From an uncultured Tenacibaculum sp. (lineage in GTDB: Bacteria; Bacteroidota; Bacteroidia; Flavobacteriales; Flavobacteriaceae), in assembly GCA_947496185.1 (NCBI GenBank), contig CANMCD010000003.1:186001-250000 (forward strand): DNA of 64,000 nt, given 5' to 3'. The notes beneath the pieces are model-generated. The model was not told the origin of the DNA. It worked only from the letters and a program-made list of their open reading frames with translations, and made no database searches. Position 1 is the stretch's first letter; each line of letters opens with the position of its first letter. Of the stretch, positions 17,643-26,130 are shown piece by piece. The position numbers were made by a program, and so were the translations under genes.

Positions 17643-18263
17643 TTAAATATGTAAACCACATTCCCTATTACTTTCTACTTTAGTTGGATCGAAGTATTTA
17701 AATTCATTTGGTAAATTATGCTCATTTAAATACGTATCCAAATCTTCATCCGACCAGTTATAAAACGGGCTTACTTTTAGAATTCCGTCTTTACTTTTAG
17801 ATACAACATCAATGCTATCCCTAAAAGCTGTTTGTCCTTTACGTAAATTGGTAAACCATACATCTGGTTGGTGTTCTTTCATTGCTCTTGTAAAAGGCTC
17901 AAGTTTAACTTGTTCTGTAAACAATGTATGTTTAGGATCATCTACTGTTGGTAGTCCTAAAGTAATATTTCTATGTGCTACCGTTTGTTTTGGTACATAT
18001 AAGTGAATATTCAATCCTAATTTTTCAATCAATGCCTCAGCATGTTTGTATGTTTGAGGCGTATTGTATCCTGTATCACACCAAACCACAGGTATTTGTT
18101 GCAAAGAAGCTACTAAATGTAAAATAGCACCTTCATAGGGTCTAAAGTTTGTAGTAATTACTGGCTTTTTGGCTATCCCTAAAGCCCATTCCACAATCTC
18201 ATGAGGCTTTTTGTTTTTCAGCTCTTCGTTTACGTTTGCTAAATTCATTGTTTTTATACTCAT
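17643..18263 (-). CDS. cysH: Phosphoadenosine/adenosine phosphosulfate reductase
   Basis: Reduces activated sulfate to sulfite. From the ATG at 18263 (overlapping the DUF2061 stop by 4 bp, ATGA) the protein is 206 residues. It has VVWCDTGYNTPQTY and the catalytic C-terminal ECGLH motif. The paired CC...CXXC cysteines that hold the 4Fe-4S cluster of APS reductases are absent: besides the catalytic Cys only one other is seen (VVWC). By this motif rule it should prefer PAPS, yet no APS kinase gene lies in this operon. Confidence 0.92.
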   Translation of the reverse strand: MSIKTMNLANVNEELKNKKPHEIVEWALGIAKKPVITTNFRPYEGAILHLVASLQQIPVVWCDTGYNTPQTYKHAEALIEKLGLNIHLYVPKQTVAHRNITLGLPTVDDPKHTLFTEQVKLEPFTRAMKEHQPDVWFTNLRKGQTAFRDSIDVVSKSKDGILKVSPFYNWSDEDLDTYLNEHNLPNEFKYFDPTKVESNRECGLHI

Positions 18264-18514
18264 TTTTTTCCCCATTTTATACTGTTCCAAACTCTTTCAT
18301 GAAAGAAGTACAATAGCATCTTAGTTATCAATTCAATTCCTCCTATAGAAAATGCCGTCTTTACTTGTCCTGTAATCATCCAAGATATCAGTATCGTATC
18401 TATAGTACCTACCACTCTCCAACTGATTGACTTTATTATACTTCTCAGAGGTTTTTCTGAATGCTTATCTTCTTTATAATCTGTTTTTCTTTCTAAAATT
18501 TGTTCTGCAATCAT
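18260..18514 (-). CDS. DUF2061 membrane protein
   Basis: An 84-residue protein with the DUF2061 pattern: RSIIKSISWRVVGTIDTILISW, a second hydrophobic segment (AFSIGGIELITKMLLYFFHE), and the ending RVWNSIKWGKK. Two membrane helices are predicted. It is the first gene of the cys operon. DUF2061 proteins often sit beside cysteine/sulfate genes in Flavobacteriia; a role in sulfate handling is possible but not shown. Confidence 0.88.
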   Translation of the reverse strand: MIAEQILERKTDYKEDKHSEKPLRSIIKSISWRVVGTIDTILISWMITGQVKTAFSIGGIELITKMLLYFFHERVWNSIKWGKK

Positions 18515-18559
18515 TTCAAAATACCTTTACCCTATCGGATTAGTAGGTTTTATATTGTG

Positions 18560-18588
18560 CAAATATAAATACTCTTTTTAAATATCAA
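18560..18588 (-). promoter_or_regulatory. Promoter of the sulfate-assimilation operon
   Basis: On the minus strand TTG (18588-18586), an 18-nt spacer and TATATTTG (18567-18560) give a near-perfect Bacteroidota promoter 46 nt upstream of the DUF2061 ATG. It drives the run of genes down to cysM. Confidence 0.75.
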
Positions 18589-18614
18589 ATAAAAAACTTG
18601 AAAAATAATATTTC

Positions 18615-18630
18615 CGTAACATATCGTAAC
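18615..18630 (-). promoter_or_regulatory. Direct repeat upstream of the cys promoter, possible operator
   Basis: CGTAAC-ATAT-CGTAAC on the plus strand (GTTACG-ATAT-GTTACG on the transcribed strand), two identical hexamers spaced one helical turn apart, 27 bp upstream of the -33 element and directly after the Rrf2 stop codon. A binding site for a regulator such as the adjacent Rrf2 protein is plausible but untested. Confidence 0.35.
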
Positions 18631-18635
18631 GTTTT

Positions 18636-19043
18636 TTAAACGAGGTCAGAAAGTGTTGTATTTCTTAAGACTTGTAGGGTGCTATCCCTTACTTGGATCA
18701 TTAACTTGTGAACAGAACATGCCTCTTCATCGGGGCAATCATCACATTTTTCATAAAAGTTCAAACTCACACATGGCACCATGGCAATGGGACCTTCAAG
18801 GGTACGGATAACATCTGTCATTTTTATATCACGGGGTTCTTTTAGTAAATAATATCCTCCTCCTTTTCCTTTTTTGGCACCTAAGACGCCTGATTTTCTT
18901 AAAGTAAGTAATATGCTTTCCAAAAACTTATGCGAAATATTTTCCGCTTGGGAAATTGTCGCTATTTGTACTTTCACCCCATTTTCTTGCCTAGCAATAA
19001 ACGTAAGGGCTTTAATTCCATATTTAGTTTTCTTAGAAAGCAT
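18636..19043 (-). CDS. Rrf2 family transcriptional regulator
   Basis: A winged-helix regulator of 135 residues from the ATG at 19043 (MLSKKTKYGIKALTFIA). It has the Rrf2 wing GAKKGKGGGYYLLKEP and an effector region with clustered cysteines (VPCVSL, EKCDDCPDEEACSVH), as in Fe-S-binding members such as IscR. Position directly upstream of the cys operon, in the same direction, suggests it controls sulfur assimilation in the manner of CymR; a cluster-sensing role is inferred from the cysteines. A TATTTTTG -7 box (minus strand, 19055-19048) ends only 4 nt before the ATG, implying a leaderless or nearly leaderless mRNA. Confidence 0.88.
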   Translation of the reverse strand: MLSKKTKYGIKALTFIARQENGVKVQIATISQAENISHKFLESILLTLRKSGVLGAKKGKGGGYYLLKEPRDIKMTDVIRTLEGPIAMVPCVSLNFYEKCDDCPDEEACSVHKLMIQVRDSTLQVLRNTTLSDLV

Positions 19044-19186
19044 ATTACAAAAATACACTTTATTTTATTGTATTTTAACCTGTCATAACAAAGTTCTAAC
19101 ACATAAATAGTTTCCTAAACAAACTACATTACTGTCATTGAAATGGCCATGATAAAACACTTTTTTTCATTTTTTCTACTGCTATT

Positions 19187-20362
19187 CTAATTCACACCAG
19201 GAATTAGTGCTTGTTTTAAATCATTTATTATGTCTTCAACATTTTCGAGTCCTACAGAACACCTCACCAAACCGTCTGTAATTCCTACTTCCAGTCTATC
19301 TTCCTCACTTAATTTACTATGGGTTGTTGATGCAGGATGTGTCACAATCGTTCGAGAATCTCCCAAATTGGCCGAAAGCGAGCACATCTTTATCTTATTT
19401 AAAAAATTTCTTCCTGCTTCTATACCTCCAGCAACTTCAAACGCCACAATATTACCTCCTAAACGCATTTGTTTTTTGGCAACTTCATATTGTGGATGTG
19501 ATTTTAAAAAAGGATACTTTACCAAACTTACTTGAGGGTCTGTTTCTAAAAACTGCGCTACTTTTACCGCATTTTCGCAATGTTTTTCGACACGTAACGA
19601 CAAAGTCTCTAAACTTTTTGACAACACCCACGCATTGAATGGAGACATTGCAGGCCCTGTATTTCTTGCAAATAAATAAATTTCTCTAATTAAATCGGCC
19701 CTTCCTACCGTTACACCTCCAAGAACTCTCCCTTGACCGTCAATTAACTTGGTAGCTGAATGTACGACCAAATGTGCCCCAAAATCAATCGGATTTTGCA
19801 AATAAGGAGTTGCAAAACAATTATCTATAATCAATAAAAGATTGTATTTTTTAGCAATCTCCCCTAACAATTCCAAATCTAAAATATCAACTGCTGGATT
19901 TGTAGGTGTCTCTGCATATAAAATCTTAGTATTTGGTTTAATTAAAGATTCGATTGTATCCGCTTCATTTACCTTAAAATAACTCGTTTCAATATTCCAT
20001 TTTGGAAAATACTTGGTAAACAACGTATGTGTAGAACCAAACACAGAACGTGAAGACACGATATGATCTCCTGCATTTAATAAGGCTCCAAAAGTTGAAA
20101 ACACCGCAGCCATTCCTGTAGCAAAAGCATATCCAGCTTCTGCTTTTTCCATAGCAACTATTTTATCTACAAATTCTGTTGTATTCGGATTCGAAAACCT
20201 ACTGTATAAGTTTTTTTCTTTTTCCTCTGCAAAAGAAGCTCTCATATCTTCCGCATCGTCAAAAACAAAACTTGAGGTTGCATATATTGGTGTCGAATGT
20301 TCTGAGAACTGTGAACGTTCTGTTTGCGTACGTATCGCTTGGGTTTCAAAATTTTTGCTCAT
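19187..20362 (-). CDS. metZ: O-succinyl/O-acetylhomoserine sulfhydrylase
   Basis: A Cys/Met-metabolism PLP enzyme of 391 residues that joins an O-acylhomoserine and sulfide to give homocysteine. The PLP lysine is in VHSATKLIDGQG; SRFSNPNTTEFVDKIV and SSRSVFGSTHTLF are typical. Sequence favours the MetZ branch, but acyl-donor preference cannot be read reliably. It is the last gene of the metY - MetX/ThrA fusion - metZ unit and starts 30 nt after the fusion gene. Confidence 0.88.
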   Translation of the reverse strand: MSKNFETQAIRTQTERSQFSEHSTPIYATSSFVFDDAEDMRASFAEEKEKNLYSRFSNPNTTEFVDKIVAMEKAEAGYAFATGMAAVFSTFGALLNAGDHIVSSRSVFGSTHTLFTKYFPKWNIETSYFKVNEADTIESLIKPNTKILYAETPTNPAVDILDLELLGEIAKKYNLLLIIDNCFATPYLQNPIDFGAHLVVHSATKLIDGQGRVLGGVTVGRADLIREIYLFARNTGPAMSPFNAWVLSKSLETLSLRVEKHCENAVKVAQFLETDPQVSLVKYPFLKSHPQYEVAKKQMRLGGNIVAFEVAGGIEAGRNFLNKIKMCSLSANLGDSRTIVTHPASTTHSKLSEEDRLEVGITDGLVRCSVGLENVEDIINDLKQALIPGVN

Positions 20363-20392
20363 CTATGCTTGTTCGTTTTTATATCTGTTTTA

Positions 20393-23300
20393 TTAATTGT
20401 TATTCTTTGCCAATCGTAATATATCTCCTAAAACCCCTCTTGCTGTTACGCTAGCTCCTGCTCCTGCTCCTTGTATTACAATCGGTTGCTCTCCATAAGA
20501 CTCTGTATAAATCTCAAATATAGCATCGGATCCTTTTAGACTTCCTAACGGAGAATTCTCAGGTACAGAAACCAACTTTACATCCAGTGTTCCTTTTGTT
20601 TTTTGAAGATCTCCATACAAATCGCCAATATAACGTAAAACATGATTCGATTGTTGCTTTTGTTTCACTTCTTCAAAACCTTGATTAAGTTTTTCTAAGC
20701 TATTCAAAAATGCTTCAGAAGAAATTTCTCTTAAAGGAGCTGGAATAAGATTTTCTATAAAAATATCTTCAAACTCATTCTCTAAATCCAACTCTCGAGC
20801 TAAAATCAATAATTTTCGAGCAACGTCATTTCCACATAAATCTTCTCTCGGATCAGGTTCTGTAAATCCTTTATTAATCGCCTCCTCTAATACTTGTGAA
20901 AAAGGAACGTCTTGTAATGAAAAATGGTTAAAAATATAACTCAATGACCCAGAAAACACACCTCTAATTCGGGTAATATTTTCTCCTGAGTCATGTAATA
21001 ATTTAATGGTATCTATCAACGGTAACCCTGCCCCTACATTTGTTTCATACAGATAACTTTTTTTATTTTCTTCCAGAGTTCTACGCAACTCTTTGTAAAA
21101 ATCATACGATACTGTATTCGCAATTTTATTCGATGAAACTAAATCAAAACCAGCCTCTACTAACGGAATATAGTTATTCACAAATTCTTTACTCGCTGTG
21201 TTATCTACAGCAATCAAGTTTTCTAAATGATTTTTCTTAGCAAACGCAATAATATCGGATATTGTATTTTGATTTTCTGAAGTCGCTAGTAAGTTTTTTT
21301 CCCAGTTTTCAGTAACCCCTTCTTTTTTCAATAATACCTGTTTAGAATTGGCTATTGCAAATATATTTAAGGCTATTTTTCTTCTTTCTAATACACTTTG
21401 GGCGCTACTTAAAATTTGTTCGATGAGGGTTCCTCCTACCAAACCTTTTCCAAATAATGCGATATTAATTTTCTTTGCCACACCAAAAACCTGACCATGA
21501 ATTACATTCAATGCTTTATGTAACTGTTCGTTCTTTACCACCAAACTGACATTTTTACCTGTTATGGTATTATTAAATAACAAGGGAACAATTTGATTCT
21601 TTATCAATGAGTTAAATGGATGATGAAACTCACTTAAATCTTGACCAATAATCGAGATGACGGATACATCTTCAATAATCGATATTTTATTTACATCTTT
21701 GGTATAAAAATCATTTTCAAACTCCTTTTCTAAGGCCTTTACTGCTTCCTCCGCTTTATGACCGTCAACCACAAGACCAATACCTCTTTCTGAAGATCCT
21801 TGGGAGATAATACTAACACTTACTCCATTGTTGCTTAAAGCCCTAAAAATACGTGCATCGACACCTACTTTTCCTAACAACCCTCTACCTTCAAAATTTA
21901 TTAAAGCTACCTTATCTAATACTGACAAGGATTTTATCCCTTTTGAAGTTGATCGTGAGGTAATCAATGTTCCTTTATCCTCAGGATTAAAAGTATTCAA
22001 AATACGAAGGTTAATATTTTTCTCTAAAAGTGGAACAATTGTTTTTGCATGCAAAATATTTGCTCCAAAATTAGCCAGCTCATTTGCTTCCGAAAATGAT
22101 AATTCTTCTATTTTTTTAGCATCAGAAACCAAATCTGGGTTTGCAGTAAAAATACCATCTACATGGGTATAATTTTGTAATTCTTCTGCATCAAGGTAAT
22201 TTGCTAATAACGAAGCTGTATAATTACTTCCATTTCTTCCTAATGTAGTCGTTTCTGCTTTTGCAGTAGCCCCTATAAAACCTGTAACGATGTTCACCTC
22301 ATCATGACCACTCTCTTCAAAATATTTATGTACATTTTCTTTTGAAACCTCTATAATTGGTTGAGCATTCCCAAAGTTCTCATCGGTAACAATTAACTTT
22401 CTGGCATCGGTAGCCTTTGCTTTGATTCCTTTTTGTTGTAATAATGCTGCTACGGTTTTTATAGATAATAATTCTCCTTGTGCAAGCACCTCGTCTTTAA
22501 TCTTTTTACTATAGTCACCTAACAGACTAACCCCTTCAAACAACTTTTCTAAACGGTCAAATTCTTGACTAAAATCTAAAGAGGGAGTTAGCTGTGCCTG
22601 TGCTTCTTTAAAAGCTTTTAACTGCTCATTATATACATCATTTCTAGCTGCCTTTTCTAAGATTTTTTCTAATTCATCTGTCGCATTTCCTCTGGCAGAT
22701 ACAATTACTGCTATCTTTTCACCAGCTGTTATTTTTTGTTCTATAATCGAAATAACTTGCTCTATTCCTTCATTCGACAATGACTTGCCTCCAAATTTTA
22801 AAACCTTCATTTTTTTATTCTTAGAGTTTTTATTGAATATAGGTTCAATAATCTTTTTTAACTGTTCGTATTCTATTAAAAAGGCATCATGCCCGTGTAC
22901 AGAGTTAATTTCATTATACGTAACGTTTGGATGTACTGCTGCGAGTTCTTTTTGCGTTTCTCTATTTTCTTCTGCAGTAAAAAACAGATCAGAGTCAACT
23001 CCAACTATATGAATATCCGCTTCAATTGTTTCTAATACGTTTATCCCTTCTCTTCCTTTGGTTACATCAATTGTTTTCAGTAGTTGGTTGGTTAGTTTGT
23101 AAGAAGCCAATTGATATCTTTCTTGCAGTTTCTTTCCATGGTGCAACAACCAACTTTCTACATTAAAAATCTGTAATTCTTCATTTTTTGAACGTTGAAA
23201 TCGCTTTTTAAAAGATTCGGGTGTACGGTAACATAACATAGCGTGCATACGCGCATCGTGTACTGGATTGCTTGAATTTGTCAAAAACTGTTCTTGAATT

Positions 23301-23797
23301 TGACAATTAGCTATTAACCAATCTGTAGACTTCCAATCTGTTGCTACAGGGATTAAATTCTCGGTTATTTTAGGTGCTAGTACAACCATTTCCCATGCAA
23401 TTCCTCCTCCTAAGGAACCACCAATAAGTGCAAAGAGTTTTTCAATACCCAACTCATTTAAACCAATAAGAAAAATTCTTGCAATATCTCTAGCTACAAA
23501 ACTCTTATAATCATCAATTAAAAAATTATCATATCCATTTCCGGGAATATTGAAACAAAGAATTGTATATTCATTGGTGTCAATTACTTTATTATCCCCT
23601 ATTAAATCACTCCACCACCCATCATCTCCAGCTACATCACTATTTCCTGTTAAAGCATGGTTTATCAGAATAATAGGAGCGGTACCGAGCTCCTTACCAA
23701 ACAGTTGATAACTCAACAGTAGGTTCGTAAATTCAGTACCGCTTACTGTAATGTAATTTGAAATTGTAATATGTTGTAAATCTTTATGTAAACTCAT
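20393..23797 (-). CDS. thrA: MetX-like acyltransferase / aspartokinase / homoserine dehydrogenase fusion
   Basis: A 1134-residue protein with three parts. Residues 1 to about 325: alpha/beta-hydrolase of homoserine O-acetyltransferase (MetX) type, with HALTGNSDVAG, nucleophile Ser128 in GGSLGGG, and the acid and His in VDSDLFF (D268) and HGHDAFL (H303). Residues 330 to about 770: aspartokinase starting with MKVLKFGGKSL, then SARGNATDEL, GRNGSNYTA and ACT regulatory repeats. From about 778: homoserine dehydrogenase (ALFGKGLVGG). It starts at the ATG at 23797; the upstream extension begins with TTG. The MetX part is shorter than stand-alone MetX because the segment after the first strand (the GSTGPxSINP region) is condensed. 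It covers three of the steps from aspartate to O-acylhomoserine and is flanked by both sulfhydrylases. Confidence 0.92.
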   Translation of the reverse strand: MSLHKDLQHITISNYITVSGTEFTNLLLSYQLFGKELGTAPIILINHALTGNSDVAGDDGWWSDLIGDNKVIDTNEYTILCFNIPGNGYDNFLIDDYKSFVARDIARIFLIGLNELGIEKLFALIGGSLGGGIAWEMVVLAPKITENLIPVATDWKSTDWLIANCQIQEQFLTNSSNPVHDARMHAMLCYRTPESFKKRFQRSKNEELQIFNVESWLLHHGKKLQERYQLASYKLTNQLLKTIDVTKGREGINVLETIEADIHIVGVDSDLFFTAEENRETQKELAAVHPNVTYNEINSVHGHDAFLIEYEQLKKIIEPIFNKNSKNKKMKVLKFGGKSLSNEGIEQVISIIEQKITAGEKIAVIVSARGNATDELEKILEKAARNDVYNEQLKAFKEAQAQLTPSLDFSQEFDRLEKLFEGVSLLGDYSKKIKDEVLAQGELLSIKTVAALLQQKGIKAKATDARKLIVTDENFGNAQPIIEVSKENVHKYFEESGHDEVNIVTGFIGATAKAETTTLGRNGSNYTASLLANYLDAEELQNYTHVDGIFTANPDLVSDAKKIEELSFSEANELANFGANILHAKTIVPLLEKNINLRILNTFNPEDKGTLITSRSTSKGIKSLSVLDKVALINFEGRGLLGKVGVDARIFRALSNNGVSVSIISQGSSERGIGLVVDGHKAEEAVKALEKEFENDFYTKDVNKISIIEDVSVISIIGQDLSEFHHPFNSLIKNQIVPLLFNNTITGKNVSLVVKNEQLHKALNVIHGQVFGVAKKINIALFGKGLVGGTLIEQILSSAQSVLERRKIALNIFAIANSKQVLLKKEGVTENWEKNLLATSENQNTISDIIAFAKKNHLENLIAVDNTASKEFVNNYIPLVEAGFDLVSSNKIANTVSYDFYKELRRTLEENKKSYLYETNVGAGLPLIDTIKLLHDSGENITRIRGVFSGSLSYIFNHFSLQDVPFSQVLEEAINKGFTEPDPREDLCGNDVARKLLILARELDLENEFEDIFIENLIPAPLREISSEAFLNSLEKLNQGFEEVKQKQQSNHVLRYIGDLYGDLQKTKGTLDVKLVSVPENSPLGSLKGSDAIFEIYTESYGEQPIVIQGAGAGASVTARGVLGDILRLAKNNN

Positions 23798-23824
23798 GAT
23801 TATATGCAATGCTTGTGTTGTTTG

Positions 23825-25117
23825 TTATGCAAGTACTCCCTTAGGTATCTTATGGAAAGCTTGCTTTAAATCTGCGATCAAATCGTCTATATTTTCTAAA
23901 CCTACCGACAACCGTATTAAATCTTTTGTTACTCCCGTACTTTCTTGATCTTCATCATTCAGTTGCTGATGTGTTGTACTTGCAGGGTGTATAATTAAAG
24001 ATTTTGTATCTCCAATATTTGCCAATAATGAGAATAATTCGGTCTGATCTGCGATGGTTTTTGCAGCTTCATACCCTCCTTTTACACCAAAAGTAACGAT
24101 ACCGCTTTGTCCTTTAGGTAAATATTTATCAGCTAATGCTTTGTACTTACTACTTTCTAATCCAGGGTAGTTAACCCATGTTACTTCGGGCTGCGCTTCT
24201 AACCAATGTGCTAATTTCAAAGCATTTTCACTATGTTTTTGTATACGAATATCTAAGGTCTCTAAACCTTGAATAATTTGAAATGCATTCGTTGGGCTCA
24301 AAGCTCCTCCAAAGTCTCGTAAGCCTTCCAGTATAAGCTTAAAAGTATAAGATGCTGCCCCCAAAGCTTCGTGATATACCAATCCATGGTATCCTGCTGA
24401 AGGTTCTGTAAATTCTGGAAACTTTCCACTCGACCAATCAAATGTTCCTGCGTCAATAATAGCGCCACCTAAGGAATTTCCTTGTCCTCCAATGTATTTA
24501 GTTAAAGAATGGATAACAATATTTGCGCCGTGTTCTATGGGGTTTAATAGTGCTGGAGTTGCCACGGTATTATCAACTATAAACGGAACTTTTGTGTTTT
24601 GTGCATGTTTCGCTATCGCCTGTAAATCTAAAACATCTAACTTTGGGTTTCCTAATGATTCTACAAAAAAAGCTCTAGTATTTTCTTGTACCGCTTTTTC
24701 AAAATTATCAGGATCTGAAGCATCTACAAAAGTTGTGGTAATCCCTAGCCTTGGCAAGGTAACGTTTAACAAGTTGTAGGTACCTCCGTATAAACTACTT
24801 GACGCTACTATATGATCTCCTGCTTTTAGTAAGGTTAACAAGCCCGTTGAAATAGCGGCTGTTCCTGATGCAAAAACTACCGCACCTATACCACCTTCAA
24901 TCGCCGCCAATCGATCTTGTAAAATTTGATTGGTAGGATTGTTTAATCTTGAATAGATAAACCCTAATTCTTTCAAAGAAAATAGATTAGCTGCATGATC
25001 TGAGTTATCAAACACATAAGAAGTTGTTTGATAAATTGGAACGGCTCTTGTTCCTGCGGTTTCTGTTACATTGTGCCCTGCATGTAAGGCATTGGTTGCG
25101 AATTTTGTTGTACTCAT
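23825..25117 (-). CDS. metY: O-acetylhomoserine sulfhydrylase
   Basis: At 430 residues this is the long MetY-type PLP enzyme that makes homocysteine from O-acetylhomoserine and sulfide. It has ALHAGHNVTETAGTRAVPIYQTT-type N-terminal sequence, the PLP lysine in HSLTKYIGGQGNSLGG, and the extra insertion (YHGLVYHEALGAASY) that marks MetY over MetZ/MetB. It is the first gene after the second SAM-I riboswitch and lies 27 nt upstream of the MetX-ThrA fusion, so the whole path from aspartate to homocysteine is probably under SAM control. Confidence 0.93.
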   Translation of the reverse strand: MSTTKFATNALHAGHNVTETAGTRAVPIYQTTSYVFDNSDHAANLFSLKELGFIYSRLNNPTNQILQDRLAAIEGGIGAVVFASGTAAISTGLLTLLKAGDHIVASSSLYGGTYNLLNVTLPRLGITTTFVDASDPDNFEKAVQENTRAFFVESLGNPKLDVLDLQAIAKHAQNTKVPFIVDNTVATPALLNPIEHGANIVIHSLTKYIGGQGNSLGGAIIDAGTFDWSSGKFPEFTEPSAGYHGLVYHEALGAASYTFKLILEGLRDFGGALSPTNAFQIIQGLETLDIRIQKHSENALKLAHWLEAQPEVTWVNYPGLESSKYKALADKYLPKGQSGIVTFGVKGGYEAAKTIADQTELFSLLANIGDTKSLIIHPASTTHQQLNDEDQESTGVTKDLIRLSVGLENIDDLIADLKQAFHKIPKGVLA

Positions 25118-25252
25118 TTTTCTTATTTTTTGAGTTAATTAAATAAATTAAACCAAAAGTTGAAACACATCCTTGTTGAATGTTGCTTACTAGAAAAATG
25201 TTATTAAGAAATTTTTTAAGAAATTTCGTTAGTATACAGAAATTTCTCTTGG

Positions 25253-25361
25253 GTTATCTATCCTAAAAATTTTAGGTAGAATTTAGCACCTTCTTCACAT
25301 ATGTGTCGCAAAGGGTTGCTAAGGCTTCTCAGGGTCTAATCCCTCCACCTTTCTTGATAAC
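25253..25361 (-). promoter_or_regulatory. SAM-I (S-box) riboswitch upstream of metY
   Basis: Minus-strand P1 GUUAUC pairs with GAUAAC at the 3' end; between them lie AAGAAAGGUGGAGGGA, GACCCU, the AGCAACC block and AAGGUGCUAAA, the same order and spacing as the metH copy. The P3/P4-region arms differ, so it is a homologous but not recent duplicate. It ends 136 nt upstream of metY. I see no classical terminator in the following leader, only AAATTTCTT repeats that might fold. Confidence 0.93.
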
Positions 25362-25641
25362 ATTGTTAATAAGTGTTTGAACTTTTACAGCTGCAAATAT
25401 CATAAATTAAAATCTTAATTTCCAAATTTTATTTCTTTTTTTTCTTTTAATTACTGTAAGATTTTATTAATCAACAAGAAATCGTCGCACAGAAAAAGAT
25501 GTATATAGGGTTTAATTAGGCTCCTTTCATAAAAAGCTTATATTTATCTATCAAATTATCATAAAAAAACCTTACTTAAAAAAATACTAGGATCCAGTTT
25601 TTTTCAATAAAAAAAGCTATTTCATTAGAAAAAACACTTAC
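25362..25641. other. Non-coding stretch upstream of the metY riboswitch
   Basis: Apart from the promoter described above, this AT-rich stretch shows no gene, repeat or convincing terminator. Confidence 0.5.
25394..25425 (-). promoter_or_regulatory. Promoter of the SAM riboswitch-metY operon
   Basis: Minus strand TTG (25425-25423), 21-nt spacer, GATATTTG (25401-25394), one mismatch from TAnnTTTG. It places the transcript start about 25 nt before the riboswitch. Confidence 0.5.
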
Positions 25642-25911
25642 TTATAGTACCTTTATTATGGTAACCATCGTGCCAATAGTACCTATCCAAAAAACAAAAA
25701 GCCATTTTATAATATTAGCATATTTATCAGAAATTGTTAGTTCTAATTTATAAATATCCTCCTTAGTCGCAAGTAGCGACATCTTGTTTTTAACTTCTTT
25801 TTCTACTTTTAATGTAGTTTCACTTTCTAAATAATCCAAAATAATTGTTGCTTTTTTTTCTCCCCAATTATCTTTCAATATTTCATAGATCCTAACTGTA
25901 TTCGTATTCAT
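25642..25911 (-). CDS. Small coiled-coil membrane protein, DUF1640-like
   Basis: An 89-residue protein from the ATG at 25911; the longer frame would need a TTG start. It has a helical N-terminal part, the segment LATKEDIYKLELTISDKYANI, and one C-terminal transmembrane helix (WLFVFWIGTIGTMVTII). The TKEDI..LE...-TM pattern is that of small DUF1640/CCDC90-like coiled-coil proteins. Function unknown. It stands alone between the riboswitch region and a rightward gene. Confidence 0.6.
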   Translation of the reverse strand: MNTNTVRIYEILKDNWGEKKATIILDYLESETTLKVEKEVKNKMSLLATKEDIYKLELTISDKYANIIKWLFVFWIGTIGTMVTIIKVL

Positions 25912-26130
25912 TTCATTTTTTTTACTAAGTAACTCTTCCAATTTATAAAAAAAATCTCATAAAGCAAGAAAGAACGAATAAATTTCACAAAAATATCTGA
26001 CTTCATAAAACATCAACTACCTACTTTACACCTTATCGAAATTGATCAAAAACTCAAAAAACATTTCTCTCTTTTTAAACCTTTTCGTTTTCTAACCGTC
26101 AAAGAACTGTAACCTAAAAATGGAATCAAA

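Noticed and set aside
18625-18638. CGTAACGTTTTTTA shared with 27312-27325, possible common operator
   Set aside because: A single 14-base match in 64 kb of AT-rich DNA is expected by chance; the tandem hexamers at 18615-18630 are not repeated at the second site.
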